Positions 7,230 through 16,362 of a DNA stretch of 54,012 nt are shown in pieces (within the stretch, counting starts at the first letter, position 1; the number at the start of each line of letters is the position of its first letter). The stretch covers positions 1-54,012 of the forward strand of contig CABVCJ010000005.1 of assembly GCA_902496845.1 (NCBI GenBank), given 5' to 3'. Source of the DNA: an uncultured Collinsella sp. (lineage in GTDB: Bacteria; Actinomycetota; Coriobacteriia; Coriobacteriales; Coriobacteriaceae). The position numbers and the translations under genes are program-made. Below the pieces are notes generated by a model. It had not been told where the DNA came from. It made no database searches and saw only the letters and a program-made list of their open reading frames with translations.

Positions 7230-10200
7230 TTAGCGCTTGCGGCGCTTGGTCGCAGCGATGCCGGCCGCGGCAACGGTTGCGCCGGCGATGCTCAGAGCAG
7301 CGACCGTCATCGCGGCGGAGTCACCCGTGCTGGCGAGCTCCATGCCACCGGACTTCTTGCCGTTCTTGCCCTTACCCTTGGACTTGTTCGTCGTCACCGT
7401 GGTCGTCGTCGAAGTCGAACCGCCCGCAGGGACCCCGGCGCCACCAGAGCCATCCGTACCGCCACCCTGCTCGCCGTCGCCAGGCGTCGGGTCCGGCTCG
7501 GGCGTCGGCTCAGGCGCCGCCTCATCGGTCACCGTAATCGTAATGTTCAGACGCTCGGAATACTCACTGTATGACATGCCAGGGCGCTGTGCCGCAATGC
7601 GCACATACATGTTGCTATCGAGCGCAATAGGCTCGATGTACTTTACGCGGCCTTCGTCACGGCAGGGGCAGGTGTCGTTGGTGGTGTACCAAATCGTCGC
7701 GCCATCCTCGGCCGAAAGCTCCAGCTTCGTGCCCTTGGGCACCGTAATGTAGTTCTCCTTGGGCGACCATGCACCAAACGTCGTCGCACCAATCGTCGCC
7801 ACCGGTCGCGCCGGTCGCACTGCCTCGGCAGACACGCGAACGTCGACCTGCTTGGACAGCGCCGTACCGTCCACCGCCGCCGTCAACGTCGTCAAACCGG
7901 GCAGAGCACCATGCAGTACAAACGTCGCCGCGCCGTCCTCGCCCGTCACGGCCTGGGCGGCATCGACAGAGCAGATAGCCGAGGACTCCAGCCCAACACT
8001 AACCTTTGCGCCCGCAAACGGCTTACCCGCCTTATCGGTCACGTGCGCCACCAGCTCAAAGTCACTGCCATCAAGCATGGTCACGGCCTGCTCCACGTTG
8101 AGCTTGAGCTTGTCGGCACGAACGCCCACGACAAGCTCGCCACTTGCCCAGCGCGCCATGGCCGTGCCGGCGTAGTTGCGAGCACCGTCGAGCTCAAACG
8201 CCACCGTCGAGCCCGCCTCACGCGCATCGGCATAGCGAATACGCAGCACGCGCGACAGCGGCTTGCCATTAGGATCGTCCTGTTTGTCGAGCCACGTATA
8301 CGTCACGTCGCCCAAGCCCTGCGCGCACAATGCGACCAGGGCATCGTCGCTCGCATCCATATACTGCGCAAACTCAACCTCGATGCAATCGGTATAGGCA
8401 TGGGCCGAAGCCACCTCGGGCGCCGTCGTCGACACCAAGCCAATGTTCACCTCAGTCTGAATCGGCGGCACGCGCAGCCAAGCCGAACGCGCCTCCTCAT
8501 ACCCGTCCTTGGTCACGCGCACCTGATACCAGCCGGTCGGCGTATTCCAGTTGTACGCACCGTCCGCACCCGTTGCAAGCGGATTGTCCTGCTCATACTC
8601 CTCGGCATCCCAACGCACTGCATTTGTACCGGCCGCATCGTCGGCGCTCCACAGCTCAACCGTCGCGCCTTCAACCGTATTGGACAGCAGGCCCTCGTAC
8701 ACCACGCCCGCAGGGTCGGGTGCAGCCTTGGCAGCCACATTGCGATAACGCGCCTCGAAGATCGACTGCATCTTCTCGTCCGAGATCAAGCCGTCCTTGT
8801 TGGCCTTGTAGACCTCGGCATCGGTCAGCTCGCCCCAGTTGACCGTAATACGATTCTGGCACGCGCGCTCCACCTGCTCGCAGGCAACATCGTAGGCGCA
8901 TTCAGCATTGGTCAGCTTAATCGCGCGCTCCGAACCTACGCTGGTCGAAGCCGCGTCATAGGCAGCGCCCACCACGGTACCCGCCGAACCGGCCGTCAAC
9001 ACGCCGGCGATTGTCATAATGGAGCCCACTGCCACATCGGTGCTGTCGTGGCAGAGTTGGCGATACAGCAGATCCTCAAACGCACGCGCCTTCTCCATGG
9101 CGTCACGCAGCGCGTAAATGCACTTCCAATCGTCCTCGGTCTTCTCGGGCTTGGCAAGCAAGCGCGTGTGCTGAAGCTCATAGCCCTCGCGCTCGCCCTT
9201 CACCTTCTGCATACGGACGTTCACGTTCTCCCAGTTCTTGCTGGCATCGTTCACGCCGTAAATGCCGGTAAAGATGCCGATGCCCTGGGTCGCCGCGGGA
9301 AATGCCTGGCCGGCCGCCTTCCACGCATCGGTCTTAAAGACCTGTCCGAACATCTCGCACTCGATCTTATAGCTCTTGAGCGAACGAATCGTGCGGATGA
9401 GCTTCATATGGGCGCTCACGTCGTCGTTGCGCTTCCAGGCCATGAGCCATCCGCGCACCTTGGAGTTGTTGAGGCTATGGACCACATTCCAGTTGTCGTA
9501 CAGGTTGTCCAGAATGTCGCACTGCATGGCGATCGAGTTAAACAGAAGCGCCTGGTTCTTGTTGTTATTGGAGTTCTCGATAAACTCCGACTCAATATAG
9601 GCCGTCTGCTCGCCATCGGGCGCGGCGACCTTAAAGCCCTTGACGGTATCGTCGTCAGCCGCCTTGTAGCTCAGCGAGCTGCCGAGCGCCTGGCCCAAAT
9701 CGTTAAACCCGCTCGTCGACTGGCCGTTGTACTCGCTGGCCTTAATGCCCGCACACTTGTTGAGTGCCGCAGCGGTTGCGTCATTCCAGCTTCCGTATTG
9801 GTTGAGCTGGCCGATACCCATCGACTGGCCCACCAGGTCCTCGGCCTGCTGGGCAATAAACTCCGCTCGCGATGCATGGTCGACGAGCTCCTTGATGGCG
9901 GCCGCATCCGCAGCATTCGCGCCCTGGGCCGCCGCGAGTTCCTGATACCAATCCTCGCTGGTGCCGTAAGCATCCTCAAAGATCATCTTGTCCACATTGA
10001 CGCCATAGCTGTCGCCCTGCTGGGTCAGCAGCGCCGCCGACCCGCCGACCGCGGCCTTGAGCTCAGCCGCAAACTGCGCGGCCTCGTCGTTGCCAGCACC
10101 ATCACCCTCGCCGTCGCTGGCGGCAGGGGCGCGACGAGCCTTACGGGCAGCTCCACCTTGGGCTTCGTCCTCTTTACCGTCCTTGTCCTCCTCGGCAAAC

Positions 10201-13200
10201 GCATCGGCGACCATCTGGTCAATCGCGTCGTTAAAGGCCTCGTCGACATCATTAAACGAGTTATCCATCATATATTCGTGCCACTGCTGCACGGCATTCG
10301 AGAACTCCTGCTGGCGCTCCTCGGCCGCGGCGGAATGCTTTTTGGCCGAAGCGTTGGCGTCAAAACTCAGCATGGTCATAAGCTGAGCATTGGAGATGCG
10401 GTAGGTCTGCGGCATAAAGATCTGCTCAAAGTTACCGCAGTTCACATAGGTCGAGTCATTCGCCTTGTTAAACTCGTCGAGCAGCTTAAGGTAACCCTCG
10501 TCCACATACTCCGCCACATAGCGCACACGGGTGCCCTCGCGCGACTTTTGAGTCAGAGGAATCGTCACCGTCTTGCCATCCACGCAGTCCACGTACAGGT
10601 CGAGCGTGTTGGCGGCCTCTTCGTTTCCCACCTCGAGCGTGATGTCAAAAGTCCAGTAGGCGTTCTTCTTTTGTGGCAGATGATGGAAGGTCCACAGGCT
10701 CTTGCCGGTGTCCTTGCCGTCCTTGACCAAGTTTTGCGTACCGCCACGATACGTCACATCAAAGTTCCAGACCGAAGCGCTCGGAACATAGCGCACATAA
10801 TTGCGAGCCGTTACCTCGGCAGCAGCGGCGGCAACATCGGTCGAGCCCACGCGCGCTTCGAGCGTCACACGCTCGGCGGCAAGCGTATCCTGCGGCAGGT
10901 CGTATTCAATCTTGGCACGGCCGAGTTTATTGGTCTTGCCGGTGTACTTTGCAGCCGACGAGCCCGTCCCCACGGCGAGCTGCACGCTCTTGCCCGGCGC
11001 CGCATAAACGTAGGCCACATTGCCCAGCAGGCTGTGAACGTCGGTGTTGTCGACCTCGATGCGCGATCCGCTAACCTCGAGTGTGGTGCTTCCCAGCGGC
11101 AATGTCACCTCGCCCAGCGTAATGAGCGGCGAGATGGCATAGGTGCCCGCGGCCTTAGGCTTAAAGCGCACAAACACATCGGCGCCCGCACTCTTTTTCA
11201 TATCGAGAACGAGGTTGTCGCCCTCCCAAGTTGTGCCAGCCCACATGGCATCGGAGCTGGCGCCGGCTTCGCGAGCGCCTGCGGACACATCCTCGACGGC
11301 ATCCTTGGCCAGCGGAATCTCAATCTTGGCAGCCTGGCTGTCTTTGAGCTCGTAATGAATGCGCAGCTCGGTCTCCACGCCAACGACCGCGGACGAATCA
11401 GCGATAACCGAGCCCGCCGTCAGCCCGCGCTCGGCACGATACGTCTCCACGTCAAACGTGGGAACGTCGAGCGTCACGTCGAGCTGTTTGCCGTCCTCGA
11501 TCTTCACCTGCTTTTGCGCGATATACTTACCCACGGTCAGCCCTAGGCGGCTAAACGTGGAATAGCTCGTTGCTTGGATGTCGTAGCTCGTCTTGTTAAA
11601 GGCGACGATGGTGTACGAACCGGCCTTAAGGCGCGGCGTCTCGGCCTTCATGATAGGCGTGGTGCCATCGTCTTCGTAACCCATCAAATAGGTGACACCG
11701 TCGGCAACTAGCTTGCCGTCGGACGTACGGAACACCAGCACGCGGTTAGCGCCCTGGTAGTCGCCCTTGGTCGCGACCGTCGCCGTGCCCCAGGGCTTCA
11801 AATCGATATCGACCTTGCCGGCCGAGGGCTTCACCGTCGCCGTCGCCCCACCCAGCTTGAGGCTGTCTTTGGGCTCGAGCGTTATCTCCAGATCCTGGTC
11901 CGCGTCGGCAATGGCCTGCGACACCACGAGCGCTGTGCCCTGGATACGGAAGTCGTTTTCCTTGTCACCCTTGGCAGGCTTAAGCGTCTTGCCGCCGCTC
12001 TTCACCGTCAGATCGATGCTATCGAGACTATCGAGCTCAATGCGTTCGGTCTTATCCTGGCCCACAATCGGTTCAAGATAGCCCACGTTGAGCTCAATCG
12101 CGCGCGAGGCCGGAATCTTGGTAAAGTCCTCCGCCTTAATCTCTCCGATATTCCATGTGCCCGTCATCTGGTCGCCCGGGCGAGCGAGCACCATGTCATA
12201 GTAACCGCTGAGCGAAATGCGCAGCGTTGCTGCCGTCTTGGAGAGAGCGTCCGCTGTAAAGCTGCCGTCATCGCCAACCGCCAGCGGCGTGGACTGCCCC
12301 GCCTGCACGAGTGTAGCCGTCGCGCTCTGGGGAAGTTTGCCCGTCACCTGGGCCGCCTCGCCCATCCACTCAAACGTGTAGGCAGGCTTCGAGGAATCGA
12401 CGGAGTCCTTGCGATCGGCCACGGCATCGGCAAGCTTTTTGACCATCGAGGGGTTGCCAGCCGAATCGGTCGCATAGGCATAGATGGTCTGGCCTTCACT
12501 AAAGGGAATCGCATACGTTACGCCATCGATTGTCACGCGCTCATTATAGTCGCCCGGATAGCCCGCCTCACCAAACTGAAGATCGGGGTTCATCACGCGC
12601 AGGGCAACGGCATTATGGTTCGTCTCGTTTCCGTATCTCGTGTTCTCAAAAGCTCCCCACTCTATCATTTCCACGCTTTTGGGTAGCACAATCTCTTTGC
12701 CGGCAATCGCAGGATCAAGAGAGGCGAACGCGAGCGCCCCGATATATTTAACGCCGTCGCCGATCGTCACCGACGACACATGCGAGCACCCGTCAAAGGC
12801 ATTGCGCTCAATCCGCTCCACCGTGCCCGGCACATTGATCTGCGTAAAGGTGAGCACTGTTGTGTCCGAGACATAGAACTGTGGCACGCCGCAATAGGCG
12901 AATGCAAGATAGTCGATAGTTTTGACCGAAGTCGGCAGCGTTGCCACCACCTTGTCGTCAAGTTGTTCACATTCCTTAAAGGCCTGCTCGGGAATCGTGG
13001 TAAAGGCCGCGTTGTTGGGCCAGGTTACCGTTTGGAGCGTCTTGCTTTTGTAGAATGCATAGCTCTTGAGCTCCTCGACCGAATCGGGCAGTGCGATCTC
13101 TTTGATGCTGCTGCCGCCCAAGCCTCCAACCGAGCGGACATGCGAATTAGGGGCGAAGGTGATCGATGTGAGCGCAGCGCTTCCCATACCCGTAAGGCTT

Positions 13201-13814
13201 ACGACATTTTTGTCGTCGATGGTCGAGGGCACCTCCAACGTGGTAATGCCCGCGTCGCCATACTCGATAGAAATTTCGTTGGTGAGGCTATCAATCGAGA
13301 AGTAGTACTGCGCGGGGGTCTGCTCGCCGGCCACGTAGCCATCGTCGTATTCGTCCTTTACGCCCGTGGCGCCCTTCGAGGTCATCCAGAGCCCAAGATC
13401 CTCATTCCAGGTTGCTTCGGCTTCGGCGGTCTCCTCCTGCTTCTGCTGTTCGGCGAGCTCCTTCCCCTCGACAAGATCGGTGGCAAGCGTGGCCACGGGC
13501 GTGCTCTCGGTCTGCCCAGCGCCCGTCAGGCCTGCCGCCGATGCAATCTCGGAGTCCGGGGGCGTAGGGGTGTCACCGGTATCGAGCACTGTGGGGTCGG
13601 CAGCGCCGGCATCGGGCGCGGCGTCGGCGGCATCGGGCGCGGGGTCGGCGGCGTCGGCATCGGCTGCTTGGTCGTTATCCGTCTGCACAAAAGTGCCGTC
13701 GGTGGTGAGGGTCTCGGCAAACGCGCCCGCGGGCAACGAACCCGTCACCATGGTGAGGGTCACCGCGGCAACGGTCAGGCGGCGGCAAAGCGCTCGAACA
13801 GTAGTCCACCTCAT
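7230..13814 (-). CDS. Giant LAxTG-anchored surface protein with BspA-type leucine-rich repeats
   Basis: A 2194-residue secreted protein, probably an adhesin or host-interaction factor. It opens with a signal peptide (MRWTTVRALCRRLTVAAV, cleavage near AGAFAE) and an acidic Ala/Asp/Pro-rich stretch. BspA-type leucine-rich repeats follow at about 190-430 (for example LPDSVEELKSYAF). A long central region has helical, Ala/Glu-rich parts. Near the C-terminus are a carboxypeptidase-regulatory-like domain (ATGADGAYNWNTPTGWYQV), an Ig-like Big_1 domain (GEDGAATFVLHG) and a chitobiase C-terminal-like fold (ATIWYTTNDTCPC). The tail has PEPTPEPDPTP, the sorting signal LASTGD, a membrane helix and KRRKR. 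The ATG at 13814 follows AGGAAAGGA; an in-frame TTG 24 bases upstream has no such site. A palindrome at 13875-13908 is shared with the next surface gene's promoter. Ligand and function are unknown. Confidence 0.88.
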   Translation of the reverse strand: MRWTTVRALCRRLTVAAVTLTMVTGSLPAGAFAETLTTDGTFVQTDNDQAADADAADPAPDAADAAPDAGAADPTVLDTGDTPTPPDSEIASAAGLTGAGQTESTPVATLATDLVEGKELAEQQKQEETAEAEATWNEDLGLWMTSKGATGVKDEYDDGYVAGEQTPAQYYFSIDSLTNEISIEYGDAGITTLEVPSTIDDKNVVSLTGMGSAALTSITFAPNSHVRSVGGLGGSSIKEIALPDSVEELKSYAFYKSKTLQTVTWPNNAAFTTIPEQAFKECEQLDDKVVATLPTSVKTIDYLAFAYCGVPQFYVSDTTVLTFTQINVPGTVERIERNAFDGCSHVSSVTIGDGVKYIGALAFASLDPAIAGKEIVLPKSVEMIEWGAFENTRYGNETNHNAVALRVMNPDLQFGEAGYPGDYNERVTIDGVTYAIPFSEGQTIYAYATDSAGNPSMVKKLADAVADRKDSVDSSKPAYTFEWMGEAAQVTGKLPQSATATLVQAGQSTPLAVGDDGSFTADALSKTAATLRISLSGYYDMVLARPGDQMTGTWNIGEIKAEDFTKIPASRAIELNVGYLEPIVGQDKTERIELDSLDSIDLTVKSGGKTLKPAKGDKENDFRIQGTALVVSQAIADADQDLEITLEPKDSLKLGGATATVKPSAGKVDIDLKPWGTATVATKGDYQGANRVLVFRTSDGKLVADGVTYLMGYEDDGTTPIMKAETPRLKAGSYTIVAFNKTSYDIQATSYSTFSRLGLTVGKYIAQKQVKIEDGKQLDVTLDVPTFDVETYRAERGLTAGSVIADSSAVVGVETELRIHYELKDSQAAKIEIPLAKDAVEDVSAGAREAGASSDAMWAGTTWEGDNLVLDMKKSAGADVFVRFKPKAAGTYAISPLITLGEVTLPLGSTTLEVSGSRIEVDNTDVHSLLGNVAYVYAAPGKSVQLAVGTGSSAAKYTGKTNKLGRAKIEYDLPQDTLAAERVTLEARVGSTDVAAAAAEVTARNYVRYVPSASVWNFDVTYRGGTQNLVKDGKDTGKSLWTFHHLPQKKNAYWTFDITLEVGNEEAANTLDLYVDCVDGKTVTIPLTQKSREGTRVRYVAEYVDEGYLKLLDEFNKANDSTYVNCGNFEQIFMPQTYRISNAQLMTMLSFDANASAKKHSAAAEERQQEFSNAVQQWHEYMMDNSFNDVDEAFNDAIDQMVADAFAEEDKDGKEDEAQGGAARKARRAPAASDGEGDGAGNDEAAQFAAELKAAVGGSAALLTQQGDSYGVNVDKMIFEDAYGTSEDWYQELAAAQGANAADAAAIKELVDHASRAEFIAQQAEDLVGQSMGIGQLNQYGSWNDATAAALNKCAGIKASEYNGQSTSGFNDLGQALGSSLSYKAADDDTVKGFKVAAPDGEQTAYIESEFIENSNNNKNQALLFNSIAMQCDILDNLYDNWNVVHSLNNSKVRGWLMAWKRNDDVSAHMKLIRTIRSLKSYKIECEMFGQVFKTDAWKAAGQAFPAATQGIGIFTGIYGVNDASKNWENVNVRMQKVKGEREGYELQHTRLLAKPEKTEDDWKCIYALRDAMEKARAFEDLLYRQLCHDSTDVAVGSIMTIAGVLTAGSAGTVVGAAYDAASTSVGSERAIKLTNAECAYDVACEQVERACQNRITVNWGELTDAEVYKANKDGLISDEKMQSIFEARYRNVAAKAAPDPAGVVYEGLLSNTVEGATVELWSADDAAGTNAVRWDAEEYEQDNPLATGADGAYNWNTPTGWYQVRVTKDGYEEARSAWLRVPPIQTEVNIGLVSTTAPEVASAHAYTDCIEVEFAQYMDASDDALVALCAQGLGDVTYTWLDKQDDPNGKPLSRVLRIRYADAREAGSTVAFELDGARNYAGTAMARWASGELVVGVRADKLKLNVEQAVTMLDGSDFELVAHVTDKAGKPFAGAKVSVGLESSAICSVDAAQAVTGEDGAATFVLHGALPGLTTLTAAVDGTALSKQVDVRVSAEAVRPARPVATIGATTFGAWSPKENYITVPKGTKLELSAEDGATIWYTTNDTCPCRDEGRVKYIEPIALDSNMYVRIAAQRPGMSYSEYSERLNITITVTDEAAPEPTPEPDPTPGDGEQGGGTDGSGGAGVPAGGSTSTTTTVTTNKSKGKGKNGKKSGGMELASTGDSAAMTVAALSIAGATVAAAGIAATKRRKR

Positions 13815-13874
13815 GGTCGTTCCTTTCCTGCAAACCAAAAGTCATCCAGCGTAATCGTTGTCCAAAAACAAAGC

Positions 13875-13908
13875 GAACGGTAGGTTCATATATACGAACC
13901 TACCGTTC
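13875..13908. promoter_or_regulatory. Operator-like palindrome upstream of the giant surface protein
   Basis: GAACGGTAGGTTC (13875-13887) and GAACCTACCGTTC (13896-13908) form perfect 13-bp arms around 8 bases (ATATATAC), about 60 bases before the start codon. The inner part TAGGTTC-N8-GAACCTA recurs at 16233-16260 before the second surface gene, so a shared regulator is likely. Confidence 0.7.
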
Positions 13909-13918
13909 TACCTGCGCA

Positions 13919-13955
13919 AACCGCCACAAAGGGAATAGGTACCTTTGTGGCGGTT
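13919..13955. repeat. Palindrome of the CTGTCCC-core family with altered core
   Basis: AACCGCCACAAAG (13919-13931) and CTTTGTGGCGGTT (13943-13955) are perfect 13-bp arms. The usual GGGGACAGGCAC core has drifted to GGAATAGGTAC. Confidence 0.75.
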
Positions 13956-13977
13956 CTGAACTTGGCCAGCCAGTTTG

Positions 13978-14113
13978 TCTCAATCTGTAACAGTTAGAGG
14001 TCAAATTCCCCGCCTGGTGTTACAGATCGAGACGTTAGGTTGTCGGCCGAACAGTTCATCTCAATCTGTAACATCTAGAGCCGTTTTGGGCAGTTTGGTG
14101 TTACAGATTGAGA
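13978..14113. repeat. Second array of 15-bp alternating sites (two 55-bp units)
   Basis: Units at 13978-14032 and 14059-14113 repeat the TCTCAATCTGTAACA / TGTTACAGATYGAGA design with 25-base spacers. The 26-base gap between them is nearly identical to the gap at 7112-7137, so this block is a copy of the last two units of the first array. It lies downstream of the 661-residue surface protein gene and upstream of the giant one. It fills most of the 336-base space between 13815 and 14150 with the two palindromes listed. Confidence 0.9.
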
Positions 14114-14150
14114 TTTTACTGAGGCCGAGAATGAGAGCCGTCACCCAGCT

Positions 14151-16136
14151 CTAACGCTTGCGGCGCTTGGTCGCGGCGAGGCCGGCGGCGGCTACGGTTG
14201 CGCCGGCGATGCCTAGGGCGGCGACCGTCATCGCGGTGGTATCCCCCGTGATAGCCAGGACAGCATCGCCCTTCTTGGCCTGCGTGGTTTTCTCAACCGT
14301 CTTGCTCACCGTGGTGGTCGTAGCCGGCTTGGCCGAGGGTTTGGTCTCGGGCTTCACCCCAGGCTGCGGCGTCGGCTTGGGATCCGGCGTAGGCTGCGGA
14401 TCGGGAGTCGGCGTGGCTTCAGGCGTAAAGGTCAGATCGGTGTTGAGCCACAGGGTGTAGATCCAACCGTTGTCCTCATCGGATACGCTGTCCGCGACCT
14501 GGTAGCCGCACTCCTGGCCGTTGATCACCAGCTTGGTGTTGGGCGTAAAGTAGAAGCCGCGCGCGGACTTGAGGTAGACACCGTAACGATAGGTCACGCC
14601 GGGCTTAAAGGCGTCGATGTGGTTCGTAATGTTCTGATCCCAGAACTCCTGAGAGTTCACTTCGCTGCCATCGCTGCCCGTCCAGAACTCACACTGAGGA
14701 AGGGAGTTGGAGCCCGTCGGAACATTCGCTGTAAAGACCGGCTTATCGCCCGCCTTGAAGGTGGTCGTGGCGCCGTTGATCTCGATAACGTCGATGGCCC
14801 GCCATTCGTCGATCGGCTGCTCGCACAGCATATTGTCAGCGTTTGGCGCGAAGACGCCGTTGACGGTCTTGATGTGGTGCGCCCAATGACCGTTGACGTA
14901 CATCATGCAGTCATCGGCCACGGTATTGTCGCCCTTGAGCCTCAGCTCAACGGAGTACATGTAGAACTTGCCCTCTTCGAAGTGTTCGATCCTCCTCGCG
15001 CCCGTCGGATACTTGGCAGGGTCGGAATACCAGAAGGCAACGGGCGTGAGCTCCGCAGGGTCGCTGCCATCCATTTCCTCCCAGCACTCGTAGGCGATCT
15101 CGTACTTGTCGGCATCGGCGGCGGGGATCATCGCGGTCGCGCGCGGCGCCTCGCCGGGCGCGTAGTCGGTCTTCACGTCGTTGACGTTCAGGTTATGGAG
15201 GGCTTCGTTTTCCGATGCAACAAGCGTAATTTCGCTATTGATGACGTAGCGGAGGTAATAGTCGTCCCTGGTTTCGTTGACGGTAATCGAGCTGCCCGCG
15301 TAGCTGTTGTCACCTTCATAGTCGGTGCTGGTATACGTCAGTGCCGCGCCAATATAAAGATCCTCATTGCGCGTGAGTCGATACGAGCCGCCTGCCGCGC
15401 CACCCGTAAAGGTCAGCGTCAGCCTCATGTGATCGCCAACAGGCTCAAAGTGAGCCGTCACATCGGACATAGATGTGTCCTGGACTTCAGCCAGGGTGCC
15501 CGAAGCAGCATCGGCCCGGTAGTACTTGGTTTCGACAAGTTCGCAGAGCGGCTCATCCGGCATGCCGCCCTCAACATCGGGAAAATCATAGGTATACGGC
15601 TGGCCCTTTTCGAGCGTGATGTTGTCCGAAAGCTTGCAGTCCGTATCGTGGCGGACCACGGTCGTGTTGACCTTAACACCGCTCCCGCCTGTCACATCGA
15701 TCACGCCACAGGGCATGATAGCGTCGTTTGCCGATGAGCTGTCGGCGCCGCCAAGAGAGCCGTCTTGGTCAGCAGCGCCCGCATCGTTTACCGTTGCCGC
15801 CGGTGCGTCCTGCTGATCTTGCTGAGCTTCTGCCGTGGACGGTGCCGCCGGAGCCGCGTCAGTCATCGGCGCAGCCGGAGCCACCGGTACCGGCGCCGGA
15901 GCCGCCGTATCCTCCGCAACCGTCGGCGTCACCGGAGCCGCGGCAACCTCATCCGTCCCAGCGGCGGGATCGGCGCATTCCGTCGCCAGCGCCACGCTCG
16001 GCAGCAGCAACTGCCCGACCATAAGCGCACACGCGCCGGCGCAAGCTATTTTGGCACCCACACAACGCCAGGTACCGTGAACCAGCGAGCAGGTGGACTC
16101 ACGCTGAGCTTGCTTGTCAAAGTGGCTTACGTTCAT
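14151..16136 (-). CDS. LAxTG-anchored surface protein with two beta-rich modules
   Basis: A 661-residue predicted wall-anchored protein. A signal peptide (hydrophobic ACAGACALMVGQLLLPSVAL near residues 31-50) is followed by an Ala/Pro/Thr/Glu-rich stalk. The middle is beta-rich. Its C-terminal half holds two related modules of about 100 residues, each with an acidic YECWEEMDGSD- or EFWTGSDGSE-like segment, then FEEGKFYMYSVEL or FKPGVTYRYGVYL, then a VNG turn. The tail has PTPDPQPTPDPKPTP, the sorting signal LAITGD, a membrane helix and KRRKR. The last ~35 residues and the downstream DNA closely match the giant surface protein, pointing to duplication or recombination. AAGGAGG precedes the ATG at 16136. 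Function is unknown. Confidence 0.85.
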   Translation of the reverse strand: MNVSHFDKQAQRESTCSLVHGTWRCVGAKIACAGACALMVGQLLLPSVALATECADPAAGTDEVAAAPVTPTVAEDTAAPAPVPVAPAAPMTDAAPAAPSTAEAQQDQQDAPAATVNDAGAADQDGSLGGADSSSANDAIMPCGVIDVTGGSGVKVNTTVVRHDTDCKLSDNITLEKGQPYTYDFPDVEGGMPDEPLCELVETKYYRADAASGTLAEVQDTSMSDVTAHFEPVGDHMRLTLTFTGGAAGGSYRLTRNEDLYIGAALTYTSTDYEGDNSYAGSSITVNETRDDYYLRYVINSEITLVASENEALHNLNVNDVKTDYAPGEAPRATAMIPAADADKYEIAYECWEEMDGSDPAELTPVAFWYSDPAKYPTGARRIEHFEEGKFYMYSVELRLKGDNTVADDCMMYVNGHWAHHIKTVNGVFAPNADNMLCEQPIDEWRAIDVIEINGATTTFKAGDKPVFTANVPTGSNSLPQCEFWTGSDGSEVNSQEFWDQNITNHIDAFKPGVTYRYGVYLKSARGFYFTPNTKLVINGQECGYQVADSVSDEDNGWIYTLWLNTDLTFTPEATPTPDPQPTPDPKPTPQPGVKPETKPSAKPATTTTVSKTVEKTTQAKKGDAVLAITGDTTAMTVAALGIAGATVAAAGLAATKRRKR

Positions 16137-16163
16137 AACGGCCTCCTTGGTCGTAGGGACATG

Positions 16164-16196
16164 CCACCACAAAGGTGCCTGCCCCCTTTGTGGTGG
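16164..16196. repeat. CTGTCCC-core palindrome variant in a surface-gene leader
   Basis: CCACCACAAAG (16164-16174) and CTTTGTGGTGG (16186-16196) flank GTGCCTGCCCC. It lies about 28 bases before the start of the 661-residue surface protein, within its likely 5' leader. Confidence 0.75.
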
Positions 16197-16232
16197 TCCT
16201 GTACCACCAAGATGTGCCAAATGACTCCATAT

Positions 16233-16260
16233 GCCTAGGTTCGTAGATGTGAACCTAGGC
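16233..16260. promoter_or_regulatory. Operator-like palindrome between the surface gene and the LuxR regulator
   Basis: GCCTAGGTTC (16233-16242) and GAACCTAGGC (16251-16260) are separated by 8 bases. TAGGTTC-N8-GAACCTA matches the site at 13875-13908. It lies between divergent genes, 97 bases from the surface gene start and 103 from the LuxR gene start, and could control both. Confidence 0.7.
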
Positions 16261-16362
16261 CTCTACCTGCGGTTTAATTCAATATGATTTCGCCATCGCC
16301 ACACTCGTCCCGGGAACGCTACAATCGAGGACACGATTATTCGTCCACCCAAAGGACCGTCC

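Noticed and set aside
7911..11546. A plus-strand open frame of 1211 codons opposite the giant surface protein gene
   Set aside because: It is antisense to a protein with clear domains, signal peptide and anchor. The translation is a His/Arg/Leu-rich mirror of G/C-biased codons, with no motif and no ribosome site.
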